Shown here in pieces: positions 1-7,400 of a stretch of DNA of 64,000 nt. The first letter of the stretch is position 1, and every line of letters starts with the position of its first letter. A model generated the notes under the pieces. It saw only the letters and a list, made by a program, of their open reading frames with translations. It searched no databases and was not told where the DNA came from. This stretch comes from DASTFP01 sp963744345 (GTDB lineage Bacteria > Verrucomicrobiota > Verrucomicrobiia > Chthoniobacterales > Terrimicrobiaceae). The stretch lies in contig CAVUTD010000026.1 in the NCBI GenBank assembly GCA_963744345.1, positions 1 to 64,000 of the forward strand. Direction: 5' to 3'. The position numbers and the translations under genes are program-made.

Positions 1-595
1 TCTGGATTCGAACGGCCGTTTCGTCGGTCGGCTCCAGGTCGATCATGTATTGCGCATGCCTAATCGTCGCTTCGTGGTCGTCGCGCTCGGCAGCCTCGTC
101 TCTCAACCGCACCAGGACCCCGTACGCCTCGGCTCGAAGCTTCGCTCGCTCGTCCATGACCCAGTCGTCGTAGCAAGCTGGAAGGAGGTCGCCTGAATAC
201 AGGCGCGCAGCGAGTTCGAGATCGCCAGCAGCTATGGCAGCGCGGAACCTCAGCACGTCGACCTCGCTCGGCCCCGTCGGAATCCACCGCACGATCTCGT
301 TGTCGACCTGGACGAACTCGCCGATGTCGGGGAGCGAGTGGCGGAAGTCGTGCAGCAGCTTTCTGAGGTTGGTCCGCGCCTGACGTTCGTTGGAGTCGGG
401 CCACAGCTCGAACGCGAGTCGTGAGCGGTGCTGCAGGTATCTCCGCAACGTGATTAACGCCAGGAACCGCTGCAAGCGAAGAGAGTTGAAGGCGTCGAGA
501 CGGCGGCCGTCCAAGATGACTTCGACTGCACCGAGCAGTCGGACCTCGAGCCGCGCCGGCGATTCGCTACTGACCCTGCTCCTGTCACTCGGCAT
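1..595 (-). CDS. BTAD/SARP-type transcriptional regulator, N-terminal part (3' end outside window)
   Basis: An open frame runs from an ATG at 595 (GGAG just upstream) off the left edge, giving 198 visible residues. Residues about 15-105 look like the winged-helix DNA-binding part of AfsR/SARP regulators (LEVRLLGAVEV; LAFELWPDSNERQARTNLRKL). Residues from about 111 look like the helical bacterial transcriptional activator domain (DVLRFRAAIAAGDLELAARL, then YSGDLLP and YDDWV). Such proteins often carry a C-terminal ATPase or TPR region, which would lie outside. It is very rich in Arg, Leu and Asp and GC-rich compared with the chromosomal genes further right, so it may be acquired. The family call rests on motif style only. 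Confidence 0.7.
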   Translation of the reverse strand, partial: MPSDRSRVSSESPARLEVRLLGAVEVILDGRRLDAFNSLRLQRFLALITLRRYLQHRSRLAFELWPDSNERQARTNLRKLLHDFRHSLPDIGEFVQVDNEIVRWIPTGPSEVDVLRFRAAIAAGDLELAARLYSGDLLPACYDDWVMDERAKLRAEAYGVLVRLRDEAAERDDHEATIRHAQYMIDLEPTDETAVRIQ

Positions 596-748
596 ACCGC
601 TCCTTTGGTCGCGGTCTAACGCTAGGCGGATCCCCGCTCTAAGGCAAGTCGCCAATCTGTCACGACGTTCCTCCTTCTTTGTCCCGACTGCCTTAAATTC
701 CCGCAAATAGTAAACAGGCCACGGCGGCAGAGAGGCCCCCAAGGGGAA

Positions 749-1219
749 ATGTCGCCTTTCTGCCCATCACCGGAGGGCTTTATCATGACCACTCGCAAGA
801 CGGACAAGCAGCTGTTGATCCCGCTGGCCGCTCCTTTGCGTGAGCATCTGCTGGCTCTTCCAGCAGGAGACAATCCGAGAGCGCCGGTGCATCCGAGAGC
901 GTACGCGACGGTGAGCGCACAGTTCGAGCGGGTCGGCACGCTCTCCAACCAGTTCAGCGATCTGCTGGTCGCCTGCGGCTTGCGCGGGCCGCAGCCGCAC
1001 CGCAGTCGCGGCATCGGCCGCAAAGGCAAACGCCGGGGGGCGGATCTAAGCTTCCACAGCTTGCGTCATACGGCGGTCAGCCTGCTCAAGGATGCGGGCG
1101 TCCCCGACGCCGTGGTGATGGCGCTGGTCGGCCACGAGAGCGCGGCGATGAGCGCCCGGTACACCCACGTCGGCAGAGAGGCTCTCGCCAAGGCCACAAA
1201 GACGCTGCCGGACATCTGA
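749..1219 (+). pseudogene. Tyrosine recombinase (integrase), C-terminal remnant
   Basis: Only the C-terminal catalytic half is present. Similarity begins near the ATG at 785 (TTRKTDKQLLIPLA) and runs through the HxxR box (HSLRHTAVSLLKDAG), the second His (LVGHES) and the nucleophile Tyr (SARYTHV), ending KTLPDI. The N-terminal SAM-like domain and the first catalytic Arg are absent, and upstream frames do not restore them. Family members are usually 350-420 residues; this one is at most 156. It points towards the rest of the element and is the only plus-strand phage-type gene there. The LPAGDNPRAPVHP segment resembles integrases I associate with Verrucomicrobiota. It is very unlikely to recombine DNA. 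Confidence 0.85.
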
Positions 1220-1296
1220 TCGAGCAGGTGACCCAAAGACGGCGAGTTGCGTGGGCGTGTGTTCATATGAGGGGAGAAACGAACCAAAGCCCCTTG

Positions 1297-1313
1297 CCGG
1301 AGTTCTCCTCCGG
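1297..1313. terminator. Hairpin between convergent genes, possible weak terminator
   Basis: CCGGAG, a 5-nt loop and CTCCGG form a perfect 6-bp stem between the end of the integrase remnant and the end of the HicB-like gene. There is no real T-run on either side, so termination is only a possibility. Confidence 0.3.
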
Positions 1314-1319
1314 TTCTAT

Positions 1320-1496
1320 TCACGGCCCACGCCAATTCTCTGGCTCTCGATCGCCTGACTCCTCCAGATAGAGCCCGACGGCTTCCTTGAGATTGACCAT
1401 AGCCTCCTCCACGGTCTCCCCCTGGCTGGTCGTGCCGGTCTCCGGATTGAAAGAGACATAGCCGCCTTCAGGAGCGGAGAAGAGGTATGCGTTCAT
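1320..1496 (-). CDS. HicB-like orphan antitoxin-type protein
   Basis: A 58-residue protein from the ATG at 1496. It contains the HicB partial RNase H-like core: SAPEGGYVSFNPETGTTSQG, then ETVEEAMVNLKEAVGLYLEE. HicB proteins neutralise the HicA mRNA interferase and many bind DNA. No HicA-like gene with a double-stranded RNA-binding fold is visible on either side, and there is no C-terminal DNA-binding domain, so this is either an orphan, a truncated antitoxin or a stand-alone small HicB-fold protein of the kind common in prophages. The frame stays open a little upstream of this ATG, so the start may be slightly earlier. Confidence 0.6.
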   Translation of the reverse strand: MNAYLFSAPEGGYVSFNPETGTTSQGETVEEAMVNLKEAVGLYLEESGDREPENWRGP

Positions 1497-1565
1497 CGTG
1501 GACGCGGGAAGGGATCTGCCGATTTCGACTGAGTTGGTAGAAGATCGGTAGTTCAGACCGGGACC

Positions 1566-1756
1566 CTAGCTCTCGCCGCCAGCCTCCTCGAAATGGCCAG
1601 CCGGACCGATGTGGACCTCGCCGGTCTCCGGATCGATCAATGGGTCTTGCCGGGATCGAGCACTTGAAAGGCTTCTTTCCACATCGCGAAATACGGCGGC
1701 TTCTTGATCGTCGCGGCGACCTTGGCGCACCATTCTGCTCGCTCTTCCTTGGTCAT
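1566..1756 (-). pseudogene. Small phage-type protein, single-base frameshift
   Basis: ATG at 1756 overlaps the stop of the small-terminase-like gene (ATGA), which implies translational coupling. The first frame reads MTKEERAEWCAKVAATIKKP onward and stops after GKTH at 1637-1639. The next frame continues in the same style, LIDPETGEVHIGPAG to GGES, and stops at 1566-1568. Adding one C to the CCC run near 1640 gives a continuous protein of about 63 residues (GKTPLIDPETGEVH). Function unknown. The tail motif DPETGEVHIGPAG suggests a structured turn or strand, but I do not recognise the family. Confidence 0.5.
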
Positions 1757-2184
1757 TTCTTCTTCTTCGAGCTGGGAGTCTCCTCGTTGCGATTCACCCA
1801 GCCAGGCTCGGCGCAATGGGGAAGATTCTCGATCTCATGGAGGACCGAAATCGCCATCTCCTTGAGCTTGCCCGCGATCACCTCTCGGTCGGAAATGTCG
1901 AGGAGTCGGCGGGAATAGGTCTGCGGGATGGCTAAGATTTTGGAGCGTAGGGTAATGAGCAGAAATCCGGCCTGCTGCTGGGCGAGCGCCTTCGGGATCA
2001 ATTCGCCTCTGGCTTTCGCGAGCAGGAGCTGGTTCCCCATTCGCTTGACCCGGATCGCCTCGGAGCGTTCGCGGACCAGCTCGGCGTCGGCCTTGTGCTG
2101 GGCAGCCTGTCGCTTTCGCTCCTCGGATGACATCTTCGGCACCTTGTCTCCGCGACCCACGTAACGATGGATGACCTCGGCCAT
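1753..2184 (-). CDS. Phage terminase small subunit-like protein (Nu1-type)
   Basis: 143 residues. The central part (RGELIPKALAQQQAGFLLIT, followed by SKILAIPQTYSRRLLDI) matches the pattern of Nu1-type small terminases and phage DNA-packaging proteins: a GELV/IP entry, a helix, then a LLALP-type helix. The N-terminal 60 residues are basic and helical (KRQAAQHKADAELVRERSEA) and the C-terminus ends in a Lys run. Small terminase recognises the packaging site and hands DNA to the large ATPase subunit; no large subunit is present in the window. The next small gene overlaps its stop. The distance to the next phage gene upstream (1.6 kb, containing a cytochrome gene) suggests rearrangement. Confidence 0.55.
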   Translation of the reverse strand: MAEVIHRYVGRGDKVPKMSSEERKRQAAQHKADAELVRERSEAIRVKRMGNQLLLAKARGELIPKALAQQQAGFLLITLRSKILAIPQTYSRRLLDISDREVIAGKLKEMAISVLHEIENLPHCAEPGWVNRNEETPSSKKKK

Positions 2185-2350
2185 TTACAGAATATTTAGG
2201 CCTTTATCATAAATGGTTCGCAGGACCAGAACGCTGAAAATTCGTGGGCCGCTCCGCCTCGAGCAGGAAGGAAAAATTTTGACAGAACCTAACCGGACGG
2301 CACCAATCTCCGACCTCCCAAACCCGTTGCCGATCGCACTATGCTCATGA

Positions 2351-3241
2351 TCACTCGATAGGCATCATCGCTTTGAAGTAAGCCTCTAAAGCGTTCAACG
2401 TCTTTTCGTCAAACGTCGGGTGAGGCGGCATAGAGGACATCACATTCAATGATTTTGGATCGATTACTATTTTTCTGAAGTTGTCCTTATCGGTCACAGC
2501 CTTTGCGGCAAGGACAACCCATGGGGTGCCCATTTGCCCGCCAGCTTTACCGAGATTGTGACATGAGATACAGCTGCCTACTGCAATTTTCTGGCCTTTA
2601 ACGACTTCCGGATCATTCCCACCCTTCTTCGGCGTGAAACGCCCCAGCGACTGGCTGTAACTGGTAAGCTCAAGCGACACGACCGCGTGCGAGCTTCTCG
2701 GTTTTTCGACGTAGCCGTAGATCTTTTCCTCGGGGGTAAAGGATTCGTGAACGACGCGGTAGGGACCAAGCGTTGTTCCGTCCTCCCCATGCGGCCAGTC
2801 ATCGGGCAGCTTACCATCAAACTTGAGGAGAAGAATTGGTCGATGCTTGGCGATGTAGTCACGATCGTAATATTGTTTGTAGTGGTCCAAAGAGTTCGTC
2901 CCGATCACATCAAAGGAAGCGTCAGCACCGAATGCCTCAAAGAGATCGCCGATATAAACACCGGTATACGTTGCCGTTGTGTTCGTGTTTGGATCACGCT
3001 CGGTTTTCACGGTCACCGTTGGTAATGTGAGTAACTGATCGTGGCTGTAATAAACGGTCTTTGCCGGATTGCCTTGCGAATCGAGAGTGATCACTCCGAG
3101 ATCCTCCTTCCGACGGGTCTCGGATGGTTGAAGGGATGCCGCATTCGAGTTACATGCGAGCAGTGCGATAACCACGAATACTCTGGCCAGCGTCGAGCCG
3201 CTTGCTAACCCTGCGAGGGCAAGTAGAAAGCGCATTTTCAT
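2351..3241 (-). CDS. Secreted mono-heme cytochrome c with N-terminal molybdopterin-oxidoreductase-like domain
   Basis: 296 residues with an N-terminal signal-like hydrophobic stretch (VFVVIALLACNSNA). Residues about 50-190 resemble the sulfite-oxidase/YedY-type fold (YSHDQLLTLPTVTV; YTGVYIGDLFEAFG) but I see no cofactor-binding Cys in the usual place. The C-terminal part has one heme c site, CISCH, and a likely distal Met in SSMPPHP. It probably acts as a periplasmic electron carrier or oxidase partner. AGAGG is well placed 5 nt before the ATG at 3241. Its surroundings are odd: it sits inside the phage-like element between decoration and small-terminase genes and has its own spacers, so it looks like inserted cargo or chromosomal DNA joined by deletion. 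Confidence 0.8.
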   Translation of the reverse strand: MKMRFLLALAGLASGSTLARVFVVIALLACNSNAASLQPSETRRKEDLGVITLDSQGNPAKTVYYSHDQLLTLPTVTVKTERDPNTNTTATYTGVYIGDLFEAFGADASFDVIGTNSLDHYKQYYDRDYIAKHRPILLLKFDGKLPDDWPHGEDGTTLGPYRVVHESFTPEEKIYGYVEKPRSSHAVVSLELTSYSQSLGRFTPKKGGNDPEVVKGQKIAVGSCISCHNLGKAGGQMGTPWVVLAAKAVTDKDNFRKIVIDPKSLNVMSSMPPHPTFDEKTLNALEAYFKAMMPIE

Positions 3242-3805
3242 TTTTCCTCTCGGGTTTAGGCTGGTGGTCGCCTGACGAACCTGCTCCGGGATTTCTCGTG
3301 TCGCCCTTTGGTCAACGGTCGTTAGACGACAAACTCAAGTGGACCGCTGCTGTATCGAGTGTCAACAAGAAACAACTGGACAGTCATCTTCCTTGCGTCA
3401 GTTACTGCCAAGCAGCCGTCCCTCCTTCACCCTCGGCAGCTCCCTGAGCTTCTCCACCCTCGACTGGTGTCGGATCTTGCGCTCCCACTCCTTCTTGCGA
3501 GCCAGTGGCTCCTGCCTGCCCTTCGCCTTGATCAAACACTTGCTCATGCCGCGTTTCTGATGTCAATGGTTCGCGCTGTAGGGCTTTTTGATCCTCGGAA
3601 AGGCCACAGTGGCTCTCCTACCCTTTGGAAGGCTTCCTTTGGCGCCTTTGGTGCATGTGGGCGCGTTAAAGAGGGAGCGATCGTTGGCTTGGAAAGGGGA
3701 CCATCATCCACTGCCCACTTGGCCGCGTGGACAGGCACCTCGTTATCGGGGACCCCTCTCCGGCCCGGTAGTAGCGCGTTCCCGAGACCAGATTCACCGA
3801 CAGCT
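3242..3805. other. Gap with no confident gene; possible relic of a phage head gene
   Basis: The minus strand has two short overlapping frames. One (3398-3547) encodes 49 residues rich in Lys and Arg from ATG (MSKCLIKAKG). The other (3402 to about 3612) is open without ATG and ends in a Gly/Ala/Glu-rich tail (GGEAQGAAEGEGGTAAWQ), the sort of tail seen in phage protease or scaffold proteins. Neither can be assigned. The long plus-strand frame here is antisense to the decoration gene and I treat it as non-coding. A relic of protease or portal genes would fit the position next to decoration. Confidence 0.3.
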
Positions 3806-4231
3806 TCACTCAGTCGCAGCAGCGGCAGCCGCGGGAACGGTGATCGGCCCTTCTACAAAGATGCCACGTCCACGCAGCGCCACCGAGATCAGGCCCGCGT
3901 CGACGCCCGTGGGGACGATCAATGCGGGACCCCGGAAACTGCCAGCCTTGGCGATGGAGCCAGTGATCGAGCCATCCGAATAGGGAACAGCGGTGTCGAT
4001 GCTCGGATCCAAGAGCACGCCATAGGCCGCTGCTTCCGTTCCGGCAGTCAGCTTGACGAGCTTGCCGATGTCGCCACCGGTGCCCGAGGCGAGAATGGTG
4101 CCACGTTGCAGGACGCCGATACCGGCCTTGATTTCGAGGACAGCGGTCTGCCAGTGCGCCGTATCGTAAGCGCCCAGCAAGTTGCTGAGCCCTGCGGGGA
4201 CGTCGTTCAAGGTTACAGGATTAGGATTCAT
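3806..4231 (-). CDS. Phage head decoration protein (lambda gpD-like)
   Basis: 141 residues from the ATG at 4231, chosen because AAAGGA lies about 9 nt upstream (an in-frame TTG at 4249 precedes the SD and is unlikely). The protein has the all-beta Gly/Ala-rich character of gpD-type decoration proteins: KAGIGVLQRGTILASG, then AYGVLLDPSIDTA, and the closing GRGIFVEGPITVP. Such proteins bind as trimers on expanded capsids and stabilise the packaged DNA. It lies 34 bp after the end of the capsid pseudogene on the same strand, the expected partner, although lambda places D before E. No defect is visible in this gene. Confidence 0.75.
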   Translation of the reverse strand: MNPNPVTLNDVPAGLSNLLGAYDTAHWQTAVLEIKAGIGVLQRGTILASGTGGDIGKLVKLTAGTEAAAYGVLLDPSIDTAVPYSDGSITGSIAKAGSFRGPALIVPTGVDAGLISVALRGRGIFVEGPITVPAAAAAATE

Positions 4232-4264
4232 TTCTTGGTTTCCTTTCAAAGTTGATGTGGAATT

Positions 4265-5304
4265 TTAGAGAACGTCGAGCAGCGTCCAGCCGTCCAAGTT
4301 TTGCGGCACGGGCACCGGCCGGCTCGACAGCCTGAATTTCCGGTAGTCCTCGAGCGCCTCGTAGGCGATCAAGGAAATCGGGTGCCTTCGAAGACGCCGA
4401 TCGCTGTCTCTTCCTCGTTGACCTGCGGGATGCCCGCGTAGGCGAAACAACCGGCGAGCGCGCCGGCGGCGACGAGCACGGTGTCGGCGGGCACGAAGGG
4501 TTTGAGCGCGCCGGCGTGGTCGAGATACTCGGCTTCGTAGACGTAGAGCGGAAGACCCCGGTATGTGCCCAGCGACTGGACACCCCACGAGACGTTCTCC
4601 GCCACCAGCTGACCGGGTGGTGCGATCCGCTGCTTGTCATAGGCGTTGAGAACGTTCGGATTGCTCTCGAAGGCGTCGGCGGCGGCCGAGCCCATCACGA
4701 CGAGATCCGCGCTGGCGCCGCACTGGGCGCTGACAAGACGCATCGCGCCGCGCAGATCGGCGAGCGGGTCCGACGCGGGATCGCTCCACGCCTTCGCGGG
4801 AACGGTCTTCGAGGGCGTGCCGTAGGCCAGCTCGGCGACGATCTCCTGCGTGTCGCCATCCAGGCATTTGACCGAGCCGCTGAACAGACACTCGCTCGCC
4901 ATCCATTCTTCGCGACGCGAGATCAGAAGATCAAGTTCGGTGAAGTCGCGCACGAGCAATTCGGCCTCGCGAGACTCGGATCGGCCGGCGGTGGGTTGCG
5001 GCGCCGACTTGTAGAACAGCTCGTCGGCGGTCAGGAGTCTGACGGGTTTGATGAACGGGGGCGAGAAGAGCTGGAGCTGCTCCCGCTCACGAGGGACAGC
5101 CGTGCCTTTGCTGTAGCGCGAGCACTACGGTGCGAGTCGCTGAGTGCCTCGATAGAACTCGACGCTGACCAAATCCGTCGAACTGGTGACGACTCGTGGA
5201 AACAGATTGTCTTTGAGAAATTCGGGTGCGGACGAGATCTGCGAGAAGCTCTCGATCAGAACGCTCGTCCTGTAGAGCAGCTCGAGGGGGAGGGTTGTGG
5301 GCAT
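4265..5304 (-). pseudogene. Phage major capsid protein (gpE family), amber stop and frameshift
   Basis: From ATG 5304 the frame reads MPTTLPLELLYRTSVLIESF onward with gpE-family features (YRGTQRLAP; SAPEFLKDNLFPRVV; RREEWMASE; DLVVMGSAAADAF). The expected length is about 346 residues (lambda gpE 341). Two defects are seen. An in-frame TAG at 5125-5127 follows RLAP, where relatives have an aromatic residue, so TAC to TAG is the simplest change. A one-base loss near 4373-4374 (a short C run on the coding strand) makes the frame stop after GTRFP; the adjacent frame continues ISLIAYEALEDYRKFRL to the natural end. A product starting downstream of the stop would lack the N-terminal third. Sequencing error or stop recoding cannot be excluded. 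Confidence 0.8.
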
Positions 5305-5494
5305 AGGTATCCTTTGGTTGGTGAGCCTTTAACCGACTAAGCACCTATGCGGCGCGACTCGTGCAGGCTTAGCCCGCCTAAAATTTTGGCCCGCTATCAA
5401 CCCTGAGTGGGCTCGATCGCTTGGGTTAAGGTGGCGGGCCTTTGAAGGATCGGTACCACGGGCCAAGGGCGCTAGCAAGCGGGGACTTTTCTCC

Positions 5495-5953
5495 TCACTC
5501 CCAGATCTGCCTCGGTTTCGGCGGGTTTTTCAGCTGCTGCTCGCGCACGTAATCGGTGGCCTGCTCGTAGTCCATCATGCAGATGCCTTCGTGTTGCAGA
5601 ATCATGGAAAGAATGGGACCGACGTAATCGGTTTCCGCGAACTCATGAACGCAAAGTTCGCATCCGCAGCCATCCAACTTGCTGTCGAGCGGCAACGCGA
5701 AAAGCGTCGAGCGTTTCTTCAGCGGCTCCATGCGGATCGTGTATTGAAACGAGCGCCCAAACAAGGTCACGTCGGCTCCCGGCCCGCCGGGCAATGGCCG
5801 AATCATGCAGGGCTCAACTCCCGCATGACGAAACGCCGCCATGCTCGCAAGGGCAAGACTGCCGTATTGATCCTTGCGCAAACCGTAACTTTGGCCGCGT
5901 TCCAGTCGCTGGTTGATTTCGCGCTGACCGTCGAATTCCATGCCGCCGTTCAT
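5495..5953 (-). CDS. Hypothetical phage-region protein, 152 aa
   Basis: I do not recognise the family. The ATG overlaps the stop of the upstream gene by 4 nt (ATGA), so the two are probably translated together. Visible features are an N-terminal polar region (QREINQRLERGQSYGLRKDQ), a Cys cluster in the middle (CGCELCVHEFAE, preceded by a Leu/Pro stretch) that could bind a metal, and a C-terminal helix ending QQLKNPPKPRQIWE. No membrane segment. It lies between the capsid gene and other small genes, 190 bp from the capsid start, so it could be an early or accessory phage gene. Confidence 0.6.
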   Translation of the reverse strand: MNGGMEFDGQREINQRLERGQSYGLRKDQYGSLALASMAAFRHAGVEPCMIRPLPGGPGADVTLFGRSFQYTIRMEPLKKRSTLFALPLDSKLDGCGCELCVHEFAETDYVGPILSMILQHEGICMMDYEQATDYVREQQLKNPPKPRQIWE

Positions 5954-6273
5954 GGCTCGGTCTCCCCGTTGCCGTTGGCTTCGATGGTGGAATTGAACTC
6001 CTCGACGATCTCATCATCGCCGTGATGCTCGCTCATGTAGGCCATGCAGTGCGCGTATCTGGCCCCGTGATAGGCGATCGTGGTCAGATGCGAGGCACGT
6101 TCGAGCAGCTCGTCGAAGGCCGGGCCAAGCTCATCGAAAGCGGCCCAGTCAATGGGACCATAGCTGGACGAGAAGAGCCCATTCAGGATCGAGTTGTAGT
6201 GCCCTTGGAATTGCGGATCGTCACGCAACTTTCGGGGTGGTGGTGGATAAGAGGGTGATTGTTCTATTTTCAT
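5950..6273 (-). CDS. Hypothetical phage-region protein, 107 aa
   Basis: An unknown acidic protein. It begins MKIEQSPSYPPPPRKLRDDP (Pro-rich), continues with a likely helical core (WAAFDELGPAFDELLERASH), a His/Tyr/Met-rich stretch (YHGARYAHCMAYMSEHHGDD) and an acidic tail. The stop overlaps the start of the following gene (ATGA). The two genes form a coupled pair on the minus strand. Confidence 0.6.
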   Translation of the reverse strand: MKIEQSPSYPPPPRKLRDDPQFQGHYNSILNGLFSSSYGPIDWAAFDELGPAFDELLERASHLTTIAYHGARYAHCMAYMSEHHGDDEIVEEFNSTIEANGNGETEP

Positions 6274-6310
6274 GAGGTTGGGGTGACTGTATCAGTGGTT
6301 GAGGTTGTCG

Positions 6311-6532
6311 TCAGCCCCGGAGCATGTCCGGGCGTTGAAAAGCGGCGCCGTTTCTTACCGCTCGGGTGTTCTTCGCGTGCCAGCCTGCCATCGCCTTGTG
6401 AATCCTCTCGATGGGCGCTGAATAGACCTTGCCGTCGCCTGTGAGAGCGATTCCGAGCATGGCTTTCGGCGAGATCCCGATCAGGGCGCTCTCGCCGACC
6501 TCGACTGTGAAAGTGCGCTCAGGCTTTTTCAT
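6311..6532 (-). CDS. Hypothetical phage-region protein, 73 aa
   Basis: A small protein of unknown family. The ATG overlaps the stop of the upstream 117-aa gene by one base (TAATG), so it is likely co-translated. The first half is beta-like (RTFTVEVGESALIGISPKAM, then LGIALTGDGKVYSAP); the second half is a short basic helix (IERIHKAMAGWHAKNTR). No catalytic motif. Confidence 0.55.
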   Translation of the reverse strand: MKKPERTFTVEVGESALIGISPKAMLGIALTGDGKVYSAPIERIHKAMAGWHAKNTRAVRNGAAFQRPDMLRG

Positions 6533-6885
6533 TATGCTGCGCAGTGCAGCGACGGGAGTTCATATCCGGACCAGTCGGATTCATTCCGGGAAAAGGCGTC
6601 CAACAAATCGTCGAAGTCCTCTCTCTGTTGATGTTCAGACTCGAATACAGTCGCCCGGGTATCATCGCTATCATATCGCCGGAGCCGAAGGAATCCGTTC
6701 CAGCCCAAAGTCACAGCGTACCGCCGCCGGTCACGGTCACGGGAGAACCACACGATCAGGCGGTCGTGAACGGGAGCGACAAGATCAAAATCGAAACCCA
6801 TTTCCTCGAAACGCGGAAACAGAGCGTTCAATGCACGAACGGATTCAACCGGAAGCCGTGGAGTGTCGATAATCAGATGGTCCAT
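6532..6885 (-). CDS. Hypothetical phage-region protein, 117 aa
   Basis: Unknown family, alpha/beta-looking. It starts MDHLIIDTPRLPVESVRALN and contains a hydrophobic core (FDFDLVAPVHDRLIVWFSRD), then a Tyr/Arg-rich strand (RYAVTLGWNGFLRLRRYDSD) and an acidic C-terminal helix (REDFDDLLDAFSR). It overlaps the next gene by one base. A large inverted repeat lies in the 107-bp gap upstream. Confidence 0.55.
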   Translation of the reverse strand: MDHLIIDTPRLPVESVRALNALFPRFEEMGFDFDLVAPVHDRLIVWFSRDRDRRRYAVTLGWNGFLRLRRYDSDDTRATVFESEHQQREDFDDLLDAFSRNESDWSGYELPSLHCAA

Positions 6886-6942
6886 TTTAACCCAATATTC
6901 TTCTTACCAGAGTAGCTAATAAGAACAAAGATAGGGGACGGG

Positions 6943-6990
6943 TGTGCACTTAGCGCAACAATCTGGAAATATTGGTGCGCTAAGTGCACA
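6943..6990. repeat. 48-bp palindrome: perfect 15-bp arms with inner stem
   Basis: Arms TGTGCACTTAGCGCA (6943-6957) and TGCGCTAAGTGCACA (6976-6990) are exact reverse complements. The 18-nt centre can extend the stem with CAAT/ATTG after one mismatch. The hairpin begins 2 bp past the stop of the 135-aa gene and fills the only sizeable gap in this stretch. There is no T-run, so a simple intrinsic terminator is not favoured; an operator, replication or packaging site are alternatives. Confidence 0.85.
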
Positions 6991-6992
6991 GG

Positions 6993-7400
6993 TCAATGTG
7001 GCCACCAATTGAGCATGATTTGTAGATTTTTACCGCAGGTTCGATCTATGGAAATGTGGCCGGTCTTCTCCAGAAGTTTTAGTGCTCGAAGTTTCTGATA
7101 CCGGGATAATTTGAATTTTCGCAGTGTGCCGGAGGTCAATATTACCGGGTTGTGGCCGGTCTTGACGCGAAGCCGATACAGAACGCACAGGATAATCAGG
7201 ACTGGGGATTTGCTGGCGGCAGCGAGGCTCTCAAGCACCTCAGCGGGGAACCGGTAGAAATCGAATTTCTTGGACTGGTTCCGAACCCGCACTTCACCAT
7301 TGTTGAGAATTGACTGCCGTCTCTTCTCCAACTCCGAAGCAAGCTCTTCCGGCAATTGCAGATTGGTCGGTTCGAAAGGATCTATCGGCGGCTTGGCCAT
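6993..7400 (-). CDS. Hypothetical DNA-binding-like protein, 135 aa
   Basis: The start is taken at ATG 7400 because GGAGGT lies 12 nt upstream; a GTG at 7424 is the alternative. The gene overlaps the end of the polymerase gene by 19 bp. The N-terminus carries DPFEPTNLQLPEELA, very like DPFDPENLRLDPSYL in the 213-aa protein upstream of the polymerase, which suggests a shared peptide that docks on a common partner. The C-terminal half (SGTLRKFKLSRYQKLRALKL, then LEKTGHISI) reads like a winged helix. A role in phage replication or its control is plausible but unproven. Confidence 0.6.
   Translation of the reverse strand: MAKPPIDPFEPTNLQLPEELASELEKRRQSILNNGEVRVRNQSKKFDFYRFPAEVLESLAAASKSPVLIILCVLYRLRVKTGHNPVILTSGTLRKFKLSRYQKLRALKLLEKTGHISIDRTCGKNLQIMLNWWPH

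Noticed and set aside
1..30. Possible tRNA remnant with GGATTCGAAC at the left edge
   Set aside because: It belongs to the SARP-like coding frame and has no matching stems.
3359..4255. Plus-strand frame of about 298 residues
   Set aside because: It is antisense to the decoration gene, low-complexity and without motifs.
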